A stretch of 64,000 bases of DNA from Bacillota bacterium (GCA_023437365.1 JAEZGK010000003.1:1-64000); one strand, 5' to 3'. Positions 8,678 through 18,544 are shown, numbered from the stretch's first letter. The notes: generated by a model from the letters alone, not told the origin. Program-made: numbers and translations.

Positions 8678-10780
8678 ATGAACACAGAACGTGGTAATTT
8701 ATCAATTCATTCCGAGAACCTTTTCCCGATTATCAAGAAATGGTTATATTCCGACCATGATATTTTTGTCAGAGAGTTGATCTCTAACGGCAGTGATGCC
8801 ATCACGAAGCTGAAGAAGCTGGAGATCATGGGAGAGGCAAATCTTCCGGAGGATAATCACTATCAGATTACGGTTACTGTGAATCCGGAAGAGAAAACCA
8901 TCCGTTTTTCCGATAACGGTATCGGAATGACAGCAGATGAAGTAAAAGAATATATCAATCAAATTGCATTTTCCGGAGCACAGAAGTTTCTGGAACAGTA
9001 TAAGGACAAGACCAATGAGGACCAGATTATCGGACATTTCGGTCTTGGTTTCTATTCTGCCTTTATGGTTGCCGCAAGGGTTACGATTGATACTCTGTCC
9101 TGGCAGCCGGAGGCACGTCCCGTTCATTGGGAATCTGACGGCGGAACCGAATATGAGATGAGCGATGGTAGCAGAACCGAACGCGGTACGGATATCACCC
9201 TGTTCTTAAATGAGGAAAGCTACGAATTCTCCAATGAATATCGTGTGAAGGAGGTCCTTCAGAAGTATTGCTCCTTCATGCCTGTAGAGATTTATTTTGT
9301 CAATGCCAATGCGAAAAAGGAAGAAACCAAGGAAGAGGTTATTGACGCATCTGTAGATCAGGACGGAACGGTAGCAGAGGACAAGAAGGATACAAAACCT
9401 CAGCCGATTAACGAAGTTAATCCTCTTTGGGCAAAGCATCCAAATGACTGCAAGGAAGAAGACTATAAGAAGTTTTATCGCGATGTATTCCATGATTATA
9501 AGGAACCTTTATTCTGGATTCATTTGAATATGGATTATCCCTTCAACTTAAAGGGTATACTGTACTTCCCTAAGATCAATACGGAGTATGATTCTCTGGA
9601 AGGACTCATCAAGCTCTATAGCAATCAGGTGTTCATAGCGGATAATATCAAGGAAGTTATTCCGGAGTTCTTAATGCTGCTAAAGGGTGTGATTGATTGT
9701 CCCGATCTGCCGCTCAATGTATCCAGAAGTGCGCTGCAGAATGATGGCTTTGTCAAGAAGATCAGTGAGTATATCTCTAAGAAGGTAGCCGACAAGCTGA
9801 GCGGCATGTATAAGGTGGAGCGTGAAAGCTATGAAAAGTTCTGGGATGATCTCAGTCCCTTCATCAAGTTCGGCTGCTTAAAGGATGAGAAGTTCCGTGA
9901 GAAGATGAAGGATGTCATCATTTTCAAGAATCTGGAGGACAAGTACATCACTCTTGCCGAGTATGTGGAAGCGAAGAAAGCAAAGGAAGTTCCAAAGGAT
10001 AATAAGAAGGATAAAAAGGCCGGTGAAGGTGAGGCTGAGGCTAAGAAGGCAGATGCTACTGTAGAATCGGAAGCAGATATAACTGAGCATGTACATGATG
10101 AGCATTGTGATTGCGGACATGATCATGAGCATACTCACGATGATGAGGACGAGTTCGTAGAAGAGGATAAGAAGACCATCGTATATTATGTAACTGATGT
10201 GAAGCAGCAAAGTCAGTACATCAACATGTTCAAGGAAGCAGGTACGGATGCATTGATCCTGACCCATAATATTGACCAGCCCTTCATCACTCAGCTGGAA
10301 TATCAGGATCAGACCGTACGATTTATGAGAATTGATGCTGACATCAATGATGATTTTAAGGATAAGATCAAGAAGAAGGACCAGAAGGTCTTAAAGAACA
10401 ATACCGAAGCCATGACCACCCTGTTCCGTAAGGTACTCGGCAAGGAGAAGCTTGAGGTTAAGGTAGATAAATTCAAGAATGAGAAGGTATCCTCTGTGAT
10501 GACTCTCTCAGAGGAAAACCGCAGAATGCAGGATATGATGCGTATGTATAACATGTCCGGCATGGAAATGGGTGACTTAGGCGGTGGTGAGACTTTGGTG
10601 CTGAATGCGAATAATCCTTTGGTTCAGTATATCCTGACCAATGAGAGCTCCGAGCAGACTCCGATGATCTGCGAGCAGCTGTATGATCTGGCATTACTTA
10701 GCCATAAGCCGCTGGAGCCGGAAGCTATGACGAAGTTCATCCAGAGAAGTAACGACATCATGATGTTCCTGACAAAATAA
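8678..10780 (+). CDS. htpG: Hsp90-family chaperone HtpG
   Basis: The ATP-dependent chaperone has the GHKL N-domain motifs SDAITKL, DNGIGM and GHFGLGFYSAF, the middle-domain segment LNVSRSALQ and a C-terminal dimerisation region. It has 700 residues where most bacterial HtpG have about 620-630. The surplus lies in two insertions: a charged linker at about residues 208-245 and a Lys/Glu-rich stretch with a His/Cys/Asp-rich core at about 430-500, including HVHDEHCDCGHDHEHTHDD. The second may bind metal. AAGGAG precedes the ATG, a sigma-A promoter and a perfect CIRCE operator lie upstream, and a terminator follows, so it is probably a single-gene heat-shock transcript. Confidence 0.97.
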   Translation: MNTERGNLSIHSENLFPIIKKWLYSDHDIFVRELISNGSDAITKLKKLEIMGEANLPEDNHYQITVTVNPEEKTIRFSDNGIGMTADEVKEYINQIAFSGAQKFLEQYKDKTNEDQIIGHFGLGFYSAFMVAARVTIDTLSWQPEARPVHWESDGGTEYEMSDGSRTERGTDITLFLNEESYEFSNEYRVKEVLQKYCSFMPVEIYFVNANAKKEETKEEVIDASVDQDGTVAEDKKDTKPQPINEVNPLWAKHPNDCKEEDYKKFYRDVFHDYKEPLFWIHLNMDYPFNLKGILYFPKINTEYDSLEGLIKLYSNQVFIADNIKEVIPEFLMLLKGVIDCPDLPLNVSRSALQNDGFVKKISEYISKKVADKLSGMYKVERESYEKFWDDLSPFIKFGCLKDEKFREKMKDVIIFKNLEDKYITLAEYVEAKKAKEVPKDNKKDKKAGEGEAEAKKADATVESEADITEHVHDEHCDCGHDHEHTHDDEDEFVEEDKKTIVYYVTDVKQQSQYINMFKEAGTDALILTHNIDQPFITQLEYQDQTVRFMRIDADINDDFKDKIKKKDQKVLKNNTEAMTTLFRKVLGKEKLEVKVDKFKNEKVSSVMTLSEENRRMQDMMRMYNMSGMEMGDLGGGETLVLNANNPLVQYILTNESSEQTPMICEQLYDLALLSHKPLEPEAMTKFIQRSNDIMMFLTK

Positions 10781-10803
10781 GTAATGAGGTTATAGTAAAT
10801 ATT

Positions 10804-10843
10804 AAAGCTTAGGAGGAAACGTACCGTTTCTTTCTAAGCTTTT
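10804..10843 (+). terminator. Terminator of htpG
   Basis: AAAGCTTAGGAGGAAACG pairs with CGTTTCTTTCTAAGCTTT across a 3-base loop and is followed by T residues. Confidence 0.85.
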
Positions 10844-10933
10844 ATCATAGATAGGAATGTGCGTCAAATGTACCTGTTTATTTAAAGCACCTCCACCATT
10901 AGTAATTATAAGTTGTGATGCAGACTCTTATTC

Positions 10934-11004
10934 TATGGCTGAGATATCATAGGAAGAATATAGAATAGGAAAATATGGCTGAGATATGATAGGAAGAATA
11001 TAAA
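10934..11004. repeat. Two-copy 31-bp direct repeat in the htpG-degV gap
   Basis: The unit beginning TATGGCTGAGATAT and ending GAAGAATATA occurs twice with a 40-base period and about one mismatch. Apart from the htpG terminator and a weak TTGATA/TATGCT promoter-like pair near 11032-11062, I see nothing else in the 410-base gap. Confidence 0.7.
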
Positions 11005-11190
11005 ATTTCAATAAATATGTTCTTTCCTCTTGATAAAATCACCGTACTTATGGTATGCTAAAACGTAGTAATAAAAACCACATAGCGTAGTTTTGAAACC
11101 TGATTGTGTAAATATATAGTAAATTACTTAAATTAAGATGTATCAAACCAATATAAACTATACAGTAAGATAACAGGAGGATTTTGAAAG

Positions 11191-12027
11191 ATGTCATATA
11201 GGATTATCGGGGACAGTTGCACGGATTTACCGAAGGAATTGAAGGAGGATCCGCATTTTAAGCTGGTACCCCTTACATTGGTAGTGGATGATGCTTCTAT
11301 TGTAGATGATGAAAGCTTTAATCAGGCAGATTTCCTTGAAAAGGTACGGCTCAGTCCCAACAGCCCGAAATCGGCTTGTCCCTCACCCGAGGATTATATG
11401 AAATACTTTGATTTTGACGGAGATGTCTATATCGTAACCCTGTCTTCCCAGCTTTCCGGATCATATAACAGTGCCGAGCTTGCGAAAAAGCTGTATCTGG
11501 AAGAGCATCCGAATAAGAAGGTAGAAGTAATCGACTCAAGATCTGCTTCGGTGGGTCAGACACTGATTGCTATGAAGATTAAGGAGTTAATCGAGCAGAA
11601 GCTGCCCTTTGAAGCAGTTGTTGAGAAGATTCATGCCTTCCGCGACAATATCAAGACCAAATTTGTCCTTGAGTCACTGGATACGCTTCGTAAGAATGGA
11701 AGACTTTCCGGTTTACAGGCAGTGATCTGTAGTGCGCTTAATATTAAACCAGTGATGGGAGCGACTCCGGAAGGCACCATCTGCAAGGTGGATCAGGCAA
11801 GAGGCATTGTCAAAGCATTGGTGGCAATGGCAAAATCCATTGAAGAAGATGTTAAAAAGCCCAGTGAGCGAATTCTGGGAATTGCCCACTGCAATAATTA
11901 TGAGCGAGCATTATATGTGAAGGAAGAGATTATGAAAAGAATTCCCTTCAAGGACTGCTTCATTGTCGACACAGCCGGTGTCAGCTCTTTGTATGCCAAT
12001 GAGGGTGGAATTATTACAGCGTACTAA
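11191..12027 (+). CDS. DegV family fatty-acid-binding protein
   Basis: The 278-residue protein shows the DegV layout: N-terminal DSCTDLP, the central SSQLSGSYNSA loop that holds the lipid carboxylate, DSRSASVGQ, and LRKNGRLSG. DegV (FakB-like) proteins bind a single fatty acid and, with a FakA kinase, present it for phosphorylation. No FakA gene is in the window. AGGAGG lies well placed before the ATG. A second, divergent DegV paralogue is at 38449-39318, so the organism keeps at least two, perhaps with different acyl-chain preference. It has its own terminator. Confidence 0.92.
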   Translation: MSYRIIGDSCTDLPKELKEDPHFKLVPLTLVVDDASIVDDESFNQADFLEKVRLSPNSPKSACPSPEDYMKYFDFDGDVYIVTLSSQLSGSYNSAELAKKLYLEEHPNKKVEVIDSRSASVGQTLIAMKIKELIEQKLPFEAVVEKIHAFRDNIKTKFVLESLDTLRKNGRLSGLQAVICSALNIKPVMGATPEGTICKVDQARGIVKALVAMAKSIEEDVKKPSERILGIAHCNNYERALYVKEEIMKRIPFKDCFIVDTAGVSSLYANEGGIITAY

Positions 12028-12141
12028 AGCATGTATGTTCCGAGGCACCCCGTCTTATCCAAAAGGCAACCGCGATTATCCTCGTTGACAAGTAGAAAAT
12101 GAAATACAAAATAATGCGAAAGCATCGTAGAAAACAGACCT

Positions 12142-12184
12142 AGAGTAGGGCAAGGAACCATAAAACGGTTCCTTGCCCTACTCT
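12142..12184 (+). terminator. Strong terminator downstream of degV
   Basis: AGAGTAGGGCAAGGAACC pairs perfectly with its complement across a 7-base loop. Beyond it, to 12432, the gap is AT-rich with no feature I can support. Confidence 0.85.
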
Positions 12185-12432
12185 TGATTTGTTATCAATG
12201 CTTAGCTTCCTCCATTCTCATTACAGTAAATCATATCAGCAGAGCTGTAATTTTGATTTGCTCATAGCTTAACAAAATAAAGAAAGTAATCATAATTAGA
12301 TAAATTAAGATATCACTAAAAATTATGACTAGGCTTTTTCATTGAAATGAATTGTAATTTATTATGTTTTATTGTTATATGGGATTAGAAGTATCATATA
12401 TGAATTAGACATGAGCAGAAAAGAGGATAAAC

Positions 12433-13344
12433 ATGGATTATTTTATGCGGCTTTTAAGTACACAGACCGTTCTTCTGGTCTATATATTGGTGGGTGTGTA
12501 TGCAAGAAGGAAAGGGTTCATATCAAAAGATAATCAGCAGCAAATCATTGATTTGATTCTCAAGATACTGATGCCATGTATGATTCTTAGTTCCTTTGAT
12601 CAGAAAATAACGATAGATGTAATGAAAAGGGCTGCAATAATTATTGCAATCGCTTTCAGTATATGCATTGCAGCAATTATACTCGGGAAGCTGTTTTACC
12701 GAAAATATCCCTATGAAAAGGGCAGTATTATGAAATATGGTACCATTGTTAATAATTCCGGCTTTGCAGGATTACCAATCTGTAGTGAAATATTTGGTGA
12801 GATTGGTTTATTCTATGCCTCCTTCTTTTTAATTCCTAATCGAATCTTTATGTGGACTGCCGGTATCTCTTTGTTTGAGAGAGCAGATACTAAAACAAAA
12901 TGGAAAAATGTTTTATTAAATCCAAATATCATTGCAGTTGAATTGGGGTTACTAATTAACATTCTTTCAATCAGGCTCCCCAGCTTTATTAATTATTCCA
13001 TAGAACATATCGGAGTTGCAGTATCACCGCTTTCTATGATGGTGGTGGGTGCGATCTTAGCTGATGTGGATTTAAAAACCATATTTGATAAAAATGTATT
13101 TTATATGGCAAGCATACGTCTCGTTGTGCTTCCCCTTCTTACTCTGGGTATTGTAACATTATTTCATCTGGATTCTACTATTTCCGGAATTGCTCTTGTT
13201 TTAACCTCAATGCCGGTAGGTACAACAACAGCATTGCTTGCAGCTAAGTATAATGCAGACGTTGATTTCGCATCTAAGTGCGTCTTTGTTACAACAATAC
13301 TGTCGCTGATCACTGTACCATTTCTAATGATGTTAATTAAATAA
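12433..13344 (+). CDS. AEC family transporter (auxin-efflux-carrier type)
   Basis: The 303-residue integral membrane protein has about ten hydrophobic helices and the AEC/MleP-type pattern (KILMPCMILSSF in the first half, NNSGFAGLPICSE mid-protein, LTSMPVGTTTALLAAKY in the second half). Members transport small carboxylates such as malate or malonate. It sits in front of the aldarate cluster but is separated from it by about 460 bases, so co-regulation is uncertain. AGAGGAT precedes the ATG. Confidence 0.85.
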   Translation: MDYFMRLLSTQTVLLVYILVGVYARRKGFISKDNQQQIIDLILKILMPCMILSSFDQKITIDVMKRAAIIIAIAFSICIAAIILGKLFYRKYPYEKGSIMKYGTIVNNSGFAGLPICSEIFGEIGLFYASFFLIPNRIFMWTAGISLFERADTKTKWKNVLLNPNIIAVELGLLINILSIRLPSFINYSIEHIGVAVSPLSMMVVGAILADVDLKTIFDKNVFYMASIRLVVLPLLTLGIVTLFHLDSTISGIALVLTSMPVGTTTALLAAKYNADVDFASKCVFVTTILSLITVPFLMMLIK

Positions 13345-13803
13345 ATCATCTTGTCTATGTTCTCAACAAGGATTAGACCATCCGGATTATCAATTCCACT
13401 TCGTTCAGAATTAATTAACACGGAAGGCTTCCTCTATTCAAAGATACTCATATAAACATACTTTTGGCTTCCGAAAGAGTGTAATCCTAGAAGGAACCAT
13501 CATAGTCAGAAGACGAAATCCGGGTATAGGTCTGAAACGTAAATATATAATATTTGTTTCAAAATGAAATATATGGATGAAACATGAAATATTTTAAGAA
13601 TATGAGAGCTGTTTTTGAAAAAAATGAAATGAAAATATGAAATAGATATTTCGCATTTTGAAATATTGATAAGATTGTTCAAAAACACTAAAAAAACATT
13701 ATGATTCATTACGATATTATACAAATTAAATAAATGATATACTTGATTTATAAGTTAGAGATAACAATTACACACTGATTTATTTGCTAGGAGGTCGTAA
13801 GAA
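13345..13803. promoter_or_regulatory. Regulatory gap before the aldarate operon
   Basis: The 459-base gap holds no convincing gene. It is AT-rich with repeated TGAAA/TTTCA words, including a dyad TGTTTCA (13555-13561) and TGAAACA (13578-13584). No -24/-12 sigma-54 promoter is visible, and no consensus sigma-A promoter is clear. The TGAAA dyads are candidate sites for the PrpR-like regulator encoded downstream of the operon; this is inference. Confidence 0.4.
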
Positions 13804-14688
13804 TTGAAGTTAGGATTTATTGGATTAGGCATTATGGGGAAACCCATGAGTAAGAACTTGATTAAGGCAGGACACGAGCTTGTGGTATGTGATTTTAATA
13901 ATGCAGCTGTCAGTGAGCTGGTTGCATTGGGAGCAAAGCATGCTGAGTGTGGTGCAGATGTTGCAAAAGAATGCAACGTAATTATTACAATGCTGCCTAA
14001 TTCTCCTCATGTAAGAAGTGTTGCACTTGGTGAAAATGGTATTGCAGATACAGCAGAGCCAGGTACAGTAGTAATCGATATGAGTTCCATCGACCCGGTG
14101 GAAAGCAGAGCGATTGGTGAAAAGCTTGCAGAAAAAGGGATTGAACTTATGGATGCACCGGTAAGCGGCGGAGAACCGAAGGCAATCGATGGAACATTAT
14201 CCGTTATGGTGGGCGGAAAGAAAGAAACCTTTGACAAATTCTATGATTTACTAATGGTTATGGCAGGCTCAGTAGTATATGTTGGAGAGCTTGGTGCCGG
14301 AAACATTGCGAAGCTGTCTAACCAGATTATTGTAGCACTTAATATTGCTGCAATGTCAGAGGCTTTAACCCTGGCTAAGAAAGCGGGGGCTGATCCGGAA
14401 CTGGTATATCAGGCAATTCGCGGAGGATTAGCTGGCTCAACTGTGCTGGATGCAAAGGCTCCTCTGGTATTAAACAGAAAATTTGATCCCGGTTTCCGCA
14501 TCGAATTACACATTAAAGATTTAAATAATGCCCTAAATGCTTCCCATGCTGTGAGCGCACCGCTGCCGTTGACCTCTCAGGTGATGGAAATAATGCAGGC
14601 ATTAAAGGCGGATGGGTATGAAAAAGAGGACCATTGCAGCATTGTAAAGTATTATGAGAAGCTCGCTAATATTATCGTTGAGAAATAA
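13804..14688 (+). CDS. garR: Tartronate semialdehyde reductase (2-hydroxy-3-oxopropionate reductase)
   Basis: The 294-residue beta-hydroxyacid dehydrogenase starts at TTG with GGAGG 9 bases upstream. Motifs are the Rossmann GLGIMGKPMSKNL at the N-terminus, the substrate loop DAPVSGGEPKA near residue 118 and the catalytic Lys in GAGNIAKLSNQ near 170. In the aldarate pathway it reduces tartronate semialdehyde to D-glycerate with NAD(P)H. Relatives act on 3-hydroxyisobutyrate or glyoxylate/succinic semialdehyde, but the following gudD and garD genes strongly favour this role. It is the first gene of the operon. Confidence 0.88.
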   Translation: MKLGFIGLGIMGKPMSKNLIKAGHELVVCDFNNAAVSELVALGAKHAECGADVAKECNVIITMLPNSPHVRSVALGENGIADTAEPGTVVIDMSSIDPVESRAIGEKLAEKGIELMDAPVSGGEPKAIDGTLSVMVGGKKETFDKFYDLLMVMAGSVVYVGELGAGNIAKLSNQIIVALNIAAMSEALTLAKKAGADPELVYQAIRGGLAGSTVLDAKAPLVLNRKFDPGFRIELHIKDLNNALNASHAVSAPLPLTSQVMEIMQALKADGYEKEDHCSIVKYYEKLANIIVEK

Positions 14689-14713
14689 ATGATAGAAAAA
14701 GGAGAATAGGTCT

Positions 14714-16039
14714 ATGACACCAACGATTGTTAACATGGAGATTTATCCTGTTGCCGGCAAAGACAGTATGCTTTTGAACTTAAGCGGTGCACATTCTCCC
14801 TACTTTACCCGTAATATTGTCATATTGACGGACAGTAATGGTCAAAAGGGGGTCGGCGAAGTTCCCGGCGGTGAGAAAATTACTAAGGCATTAGAAGCAT
14901 CCATTGATTTGGTAGTGGGAACTAGTGTCGGAGATTACAAGAATACGGTACTGAAGGTTAAGAATTCCTTAGAGGGTCAGGAGAACGATGTGCGTGGTGC
15001 ACAAACCTTTGATTTAAGAACCGGTGTTCATGTACTGACTGCAATTGAAACACCCTTACTGGACCTTCTGGGAAAACACCTTGGTGTTCCGGTTGCATCT
15101 TTGTTGGGCGATGGAATGCAGCGTGATAAGGTCAGAATGCTGGGCTACTTATTCTACATCGGTGACCGCAAAAAGACAGATTTAGCTTATGATAGCTACC
15201 CGGATGCAGAATGCGAATGGTATCGTATACGTCATGAAGAAGCCTTAACACCGGAAGCAGTGGTAGCTCTTGCAAAGGCTTCAAAAGAAAAGTATGGCTT
15301 TTCTGATTTCAAACTAAAAGGCGGGGTATTAGAGGGCAAGGAAGAAATCAAAGCAATCAGAGCATTAAAGGAAGCCTTTCCTGAAGCGAGAATTACACTC
15401 GACCCGAATGGCGGATGGTTATTAAAGGAAGCAATTGAGCTTTGTAAGGACATGCATGGAATCCTAACCTATTGTGAAGATCCCTGCGGTGCGGAAGGAG
15501 TATTCTCCGGACGAGAAATTCTGGCTGAGTTCAGACGAGCAACGGGACTTCCTACTGCGACTAATATGATTGCAACTGACTGGAGAGAAATGACCCATTC
15601 CATAGCACTACAGTCCGTAACCATTCCACTGGCAGATCCTCATTTCTGGACAATGTCAGGCTCCGTACGAGTTGGTCAGCTGTGCCATGACATGGGGCTA
15701 ACCTGGGGATGCCATTCCAACAATCATTTTGATATATCTCTTGCTATGGTAGCACATACGGCAGCAGCAGTTCCGGGAGAAATTAATGCAATTGATACAC
15801 ACTGGATTTGGCAGGAGGGTATTGAGAGACTGACAAAAGAACCAATGCAAATGATAGACGGATGCATAGAAATTTCAAATAAACCCGGTCTTGGGATAGA
15901 GATTGATATGGATCAAGTTTTAAAGGCTAATGAAATATACCAGAAGAACTGTCTGGGTGCAAGAAATGATGCAGTCGGAATGCAGTTCCTAATCCCAGGG
16001 TGGAAATTTGATCCTAAGAGACCCTGCCTGGTAAGATAA
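14714..16039 (+). CDS. gudD: Glucarate dehydratase
   Basis: This 441-residue enolase-superfamily enzyme converts D-glucarate (and L-idarate) to 5-keto-4-deoxy-D-glucarate. The catalytic set lines up with the known enzyme: KxK at residues 200-202 (FKLKGG), metal ligands Asp230 (LDPNGGW) and Glu255 (CEDPCG), Asp308 (LADPHF) and His334 in GCHSNNHFD. All key residues are present. It lies 25 bases after garR with GGAG before the ATG, and precedes the lyase and galactarate dehydratase genes. Confidence 0.93.
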   Translation: MTPTIVNMEIYPVAGKDSMLLNLSGAHSPYFTRNIVILTDSNGQKGVGEVPGGEKITKALEASIDLVVGTSVGDYKNTVLKVKNSLEGQENDVRGAQTFDLRTGVHVLTAIETPLLDLLGKHLGVPVASLLGDGMQRDKVRMLGYLFYIGDRKKTDLAYDSYPDAECEWYRIRHEEALTPEAVVALAKASKEKYGFSDFKLKGGVLEGKEEIKAIRALKEAFPEARITLDPNGGWLLKEAIELCKDMHGILTYCEDPCGAEGVFSGREILAEFRRATGLPTATNMIATDWREMTHSIALQSVTIPLADPHFWTMSGSVRVGQLCHDMGLTWGCHSNNHFDISLAMVAHTAAAVPGEINAIDTHWIWQEGIERLTKEPMQMIDGCIEISNKPGLGIEIDMDQVLKANEIYQKNCLGARNDAVGMQFLIPGWKFDPKRPCLVR

Positions 16040-16069
16040 TAGAAAGTGATGACAGAAAGAGGTGAGGAC

Positions 16070-16960
16070 ATGAATTTTAAACCACATGGTATTATACCAC
16101 CAATTATTACGCCGTTTACAGAAGAGGGTAAATTTAATGAACCCGTCTATCGCCAGATGATTAATTTCTTAATTGAGGAAGGAGTTCATGGAATATTCCC
16201 ATTAGGTACTACCGGAGAGTTTTATGCATTTACCAACGAAGAAGCCAGATATATTTTTACGGTTGCAAAGGAAGAGGCAGCAGGAAGAGTACCTGTCTAT
16301 GCAGGTGCAAATCATATTACTACAAGAGGAGCCAAGGAACTTGTGAAAATTGCAGAAGAAGTAGGCTGCGATGCTGTGTCAGTATTAACACCGATGTTTA
16401 TCTCACAGACACAGGAAGAAATCTATGAATTCTATAAAGAAATTGCTGCAAGCACAAAGCTTCCGATCATTATCTACAATAATAAGCCGAAAACTAATAT
16501 TACTGTAGAACCGGCAACGGTAGCAAAGCTAGCCCTAATCGATAATATCGTTGGTATAAAGGATAGTACCGGCGATTTTACCAATACAGAAGAGTATCTA
16601 AGATTAACAAGAGACAATGACAACTTTTCTGTATTATTAGGTAGGGATACATTAATTTATGCAGGCTTATGCTATGGTGCAACCGGAGCAATTGCTTCCT
16701 GTGCGAATATAGCACCGAGGATCGCTGCTGACATCTATGATAAGTATGTCGCTGGAGATTTGAAGGGAGCGTTGGAAGCACAATACAAGCTGGCTCCTTT
16801 AAGAATTGCTAGTAATATGGGTACTTTCCCAGCAGTAATCAAAGAGGGTTTGGTAATGAGAGGCTATGAAGTTGGAAAATGCCTTGATCCAATTGCTGAG
16901 CTTCATCCAGATCAAAAGGAAAAATTGCGCATTGTATTAAGAGATTTGGAATTACTTTAA
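16070..16960 (+). CDS. DapA-family lyase, candidate 5-keto-4-deoxyglucarate aldolase or KdgD
   Basis: This is a 296-residue DHDPS/NAL-superfamily TIM barrel. Start ATG 16070 has GAGGTGAGG just upstream; the frame opens earlier at 16046. The Schiff-base Lys164 (GIKDS), Tyr136 (IIYNNKP) and the GTTGE substrate loop at 46-50 are intact. In this cluster its substrate is probably 5-keto-4-deoxyglucarate. Two family reactions are possible: KdgD-type dehydration-decarboxylation to 2-oxoglutarate semialdehyde, or a class I retro-aldol split to pyruvate and tartronate semialdehyde. Because garR is in the operon, and neither a class II GarL aldolase nor a semialdehyde dehydrogenase is in the window, the aldolase reaction fits better. 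That choice is inference. Confidence 0.85.
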   Translation: MNFKPHGIIPPIITPFTEEGKFNEPVYRQMINFLIEEGVHGIFPLGTTGEFYAFTNEEARYIFTVAKEEAAGRVPVYAGANHITTRGAKELVKIAEEVGCDAVSVLTPMFISQTQEEIYEFYKEIAASTKLPIIIYNNKPKTNITVEPATVAKLALIDNIVGIKDSTGDFTNTEEYLRLTRDNDNFSVLLGRDTLIYAGLCYGATGAIASCANIAPRIAADIYDKYVAGDLKGALEAQYKLAPLRIASNMGTFPAVIKEGLVMRGYEVGKCLDPIAELHPDQKEKLRIVLRDLELL

Positions 16961-16979
16961 CCGGCAAAGGAGTAGATAG

Positions 16980-18497
16980 ATGGGAATACCTTTGTATATT
17001 AAGATTAAGGACTGCGATAATGTTGCTATTACATTAGATACGATAAAGAAGGGAACAATGGTACTAGATGATGTATTAGCAAATCAAGATATACCGCAGG
17101 GACACAAAATTGCGTTAACAGACATTCCTAAAGATAAAGAAATTATTCGTTATGGTGTTGTACTTGGCTATGCATTAATGAACATAAAAAAAGGTGACTG
17201 GATCAATGAAAAAATGCTGGAGTTGCCAACACCTCCCGATGTAGAACATATGAACTACGCTGTCAATCTGATTGATCGCTTGCCAAAGGCTCCGGTACGG
17301 ACCTTTGAAGGTTATCGAAATCCTAACGGAGGCTATGCCGGAACAAGAAATATATTAGCAATCAGTACAACTGTGCAGTGTGTTACCGGAGTGTTGAATG
17401 TTGCGGTTGAGAGAATTAAGAAAGAGCTCCTCCCATTATATCCCAACGTAGATGATGTTGTTCCCATCAACCATGCTTATGGCTGTGGTGTAGCAATCAA
17501 CGCTCCGAATGCAGTTATTCCCATCAGAGCGCTTAAGAATATCGCACGAAATCCAAACTTTGGCGGAGAGCTGATGGTAGTAGCCTTAGGGTGTGAAAAG
17601 CTTACCGTTGAAATGTTACTTCAGGAAAATGAAATAACCCCTGATAACGTTATTATATTACAAGAGCAAAAGGGCTTTGAGGCTATGATAAAAGCGATTA
17701 TGGACATGGCTGATGGCAAACTGCAAAGATTAAATAAAAGAAGAAGAGAAACACTGCAGCTTTCCGATCTCTGCATCGGAATGCAATGTGGAGGAAGTGA
17801 TGCGTTCTCGGGTATCACCTCAAATCCATCTGCCGGATATGCAGCAGATATGCTGATTGAAGCAGGAGCAACCGTGTTGTTTTCTGAAGTTACGGAAGTA
17901 CGCGATGGAGTTCATATACTGGCTGAGCGCTGCATCAATAAGGAAGTTGGGGACAAGCTGGCCGGAGAAATGAAGTGGTATGATCATTACTTGGCGGAGG
18001 GAAGAGTGGATCGTAGTGCTAATCCGACGCCAGGGAATAAAAAGGGTGGTTTATCCAACATAGTTGAAAAAGCGATGGGTTCCATTGCAAAAGCAGGAAC
18101 ATCACCCATTGTCGAAGTTCTCTCCCCCGGAGAATTACCAACTAAGAGAGGACTTATCTATGCGGCAACACCGGCGAGTGATATTGTATGCGGTCCAATG
18201 CAATTAGCTTCGGGAATCACACTTCAAGTATTTATGACAGGCAGAGGAACACCATATGGCTTGGCTGCTGCACCGGTTATCAAAGTATCATCAAGAACTG
18301 ATCTTAAGAGTATATGGGAAGATTTGATTGATGTAAATGCAGGAGTCATCGCAACCGGGGAAGCAACGATAGAACAGGTTGGAACGGAACTTTTCCATCT
18401 GATTATCGAAATAGCCAGCGGACGAAAGAAATCCTGGGCAGAGCAATACCATCTATACAATGATTTATGTATATTTAATCCGGCTCCAATTACGTGA
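16980..18497 (+). CDS. garD: Galactarate dehydratase
   Basis: The 505-residue UxaA/GarD family protein is colinear with galactarate dehydratase: N-terminal SAF-like domain with DTDNVAI-type start (KDCDNVAITL), IPQGHKIALTDIP and IIRYGVVLGYA, then the family core GYRNPNGGYAGTRN, HAYGCGVAINAP and GCEKLTVEMLL. It dehydrates meso-galactarate to 5-keto-4-deoxyglucarate, the same intermediate as GudD. The N-terminal SAF domain and iron-type dehydratase core are both complete. It sits 19 bases after the DapA-family gene and 47 bases before the TctC lipoprotein gene. Confidence 0.9.
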   Translation: MGIPLYIKIKDCDNVAITLDTIKKGTMVLDDVLANQDIPQGHKIALTDIPKDKEIIRYGVVLGYALMNIKKGDWINEKMLELPTPPDVEHMNYAVNLIDRLPKAPVRTFEGYRNPNGGYAGTRNILAISTTVQCVTGVLNVAVERIKKELLPLYPNVDDVVPINHAYGCGVAINAPNAVIPIRALKNIARNPNFGGELMVVALGCEKLTVEMLLQENEITPDNVIILQEQKGFEAMIKAIMDMADGKLQRLNKRRRETLQLSDLCIGMQCGGSDAFSGITSNPSAGYAADMLIEAGATVLFSEVTEVRDGVHILAERCINKEVGDKLAGEMKWYDHYLAEGRVDRSANPTPGNKKGGLSNIVEKAMGSIAKAGTSPIVEVLSPGELPTKRGLIYAATPASDIVCGPMQLASGITLQVFMTGRGTPYGLAAAPVIKVSSRTDLKSIWEDLIDVNAGVIATGEATIEQVGTELFHLIIEIASGRKKSWAEQYHLYNDLCIFNPAPIT

Positions 18498-18544
18498 TAT
18501 TACTACAAACTAAAAGACACTAAATAATGAAGGAGAGAAATATT

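Noticed and set aside
13700..13803. Sigma-54 promoter ahead of garR, as the PrpR-type regulator might suggest
   Set aside because: No GG-n10-GC pair is present, and the regulator lacks GAFTGA.
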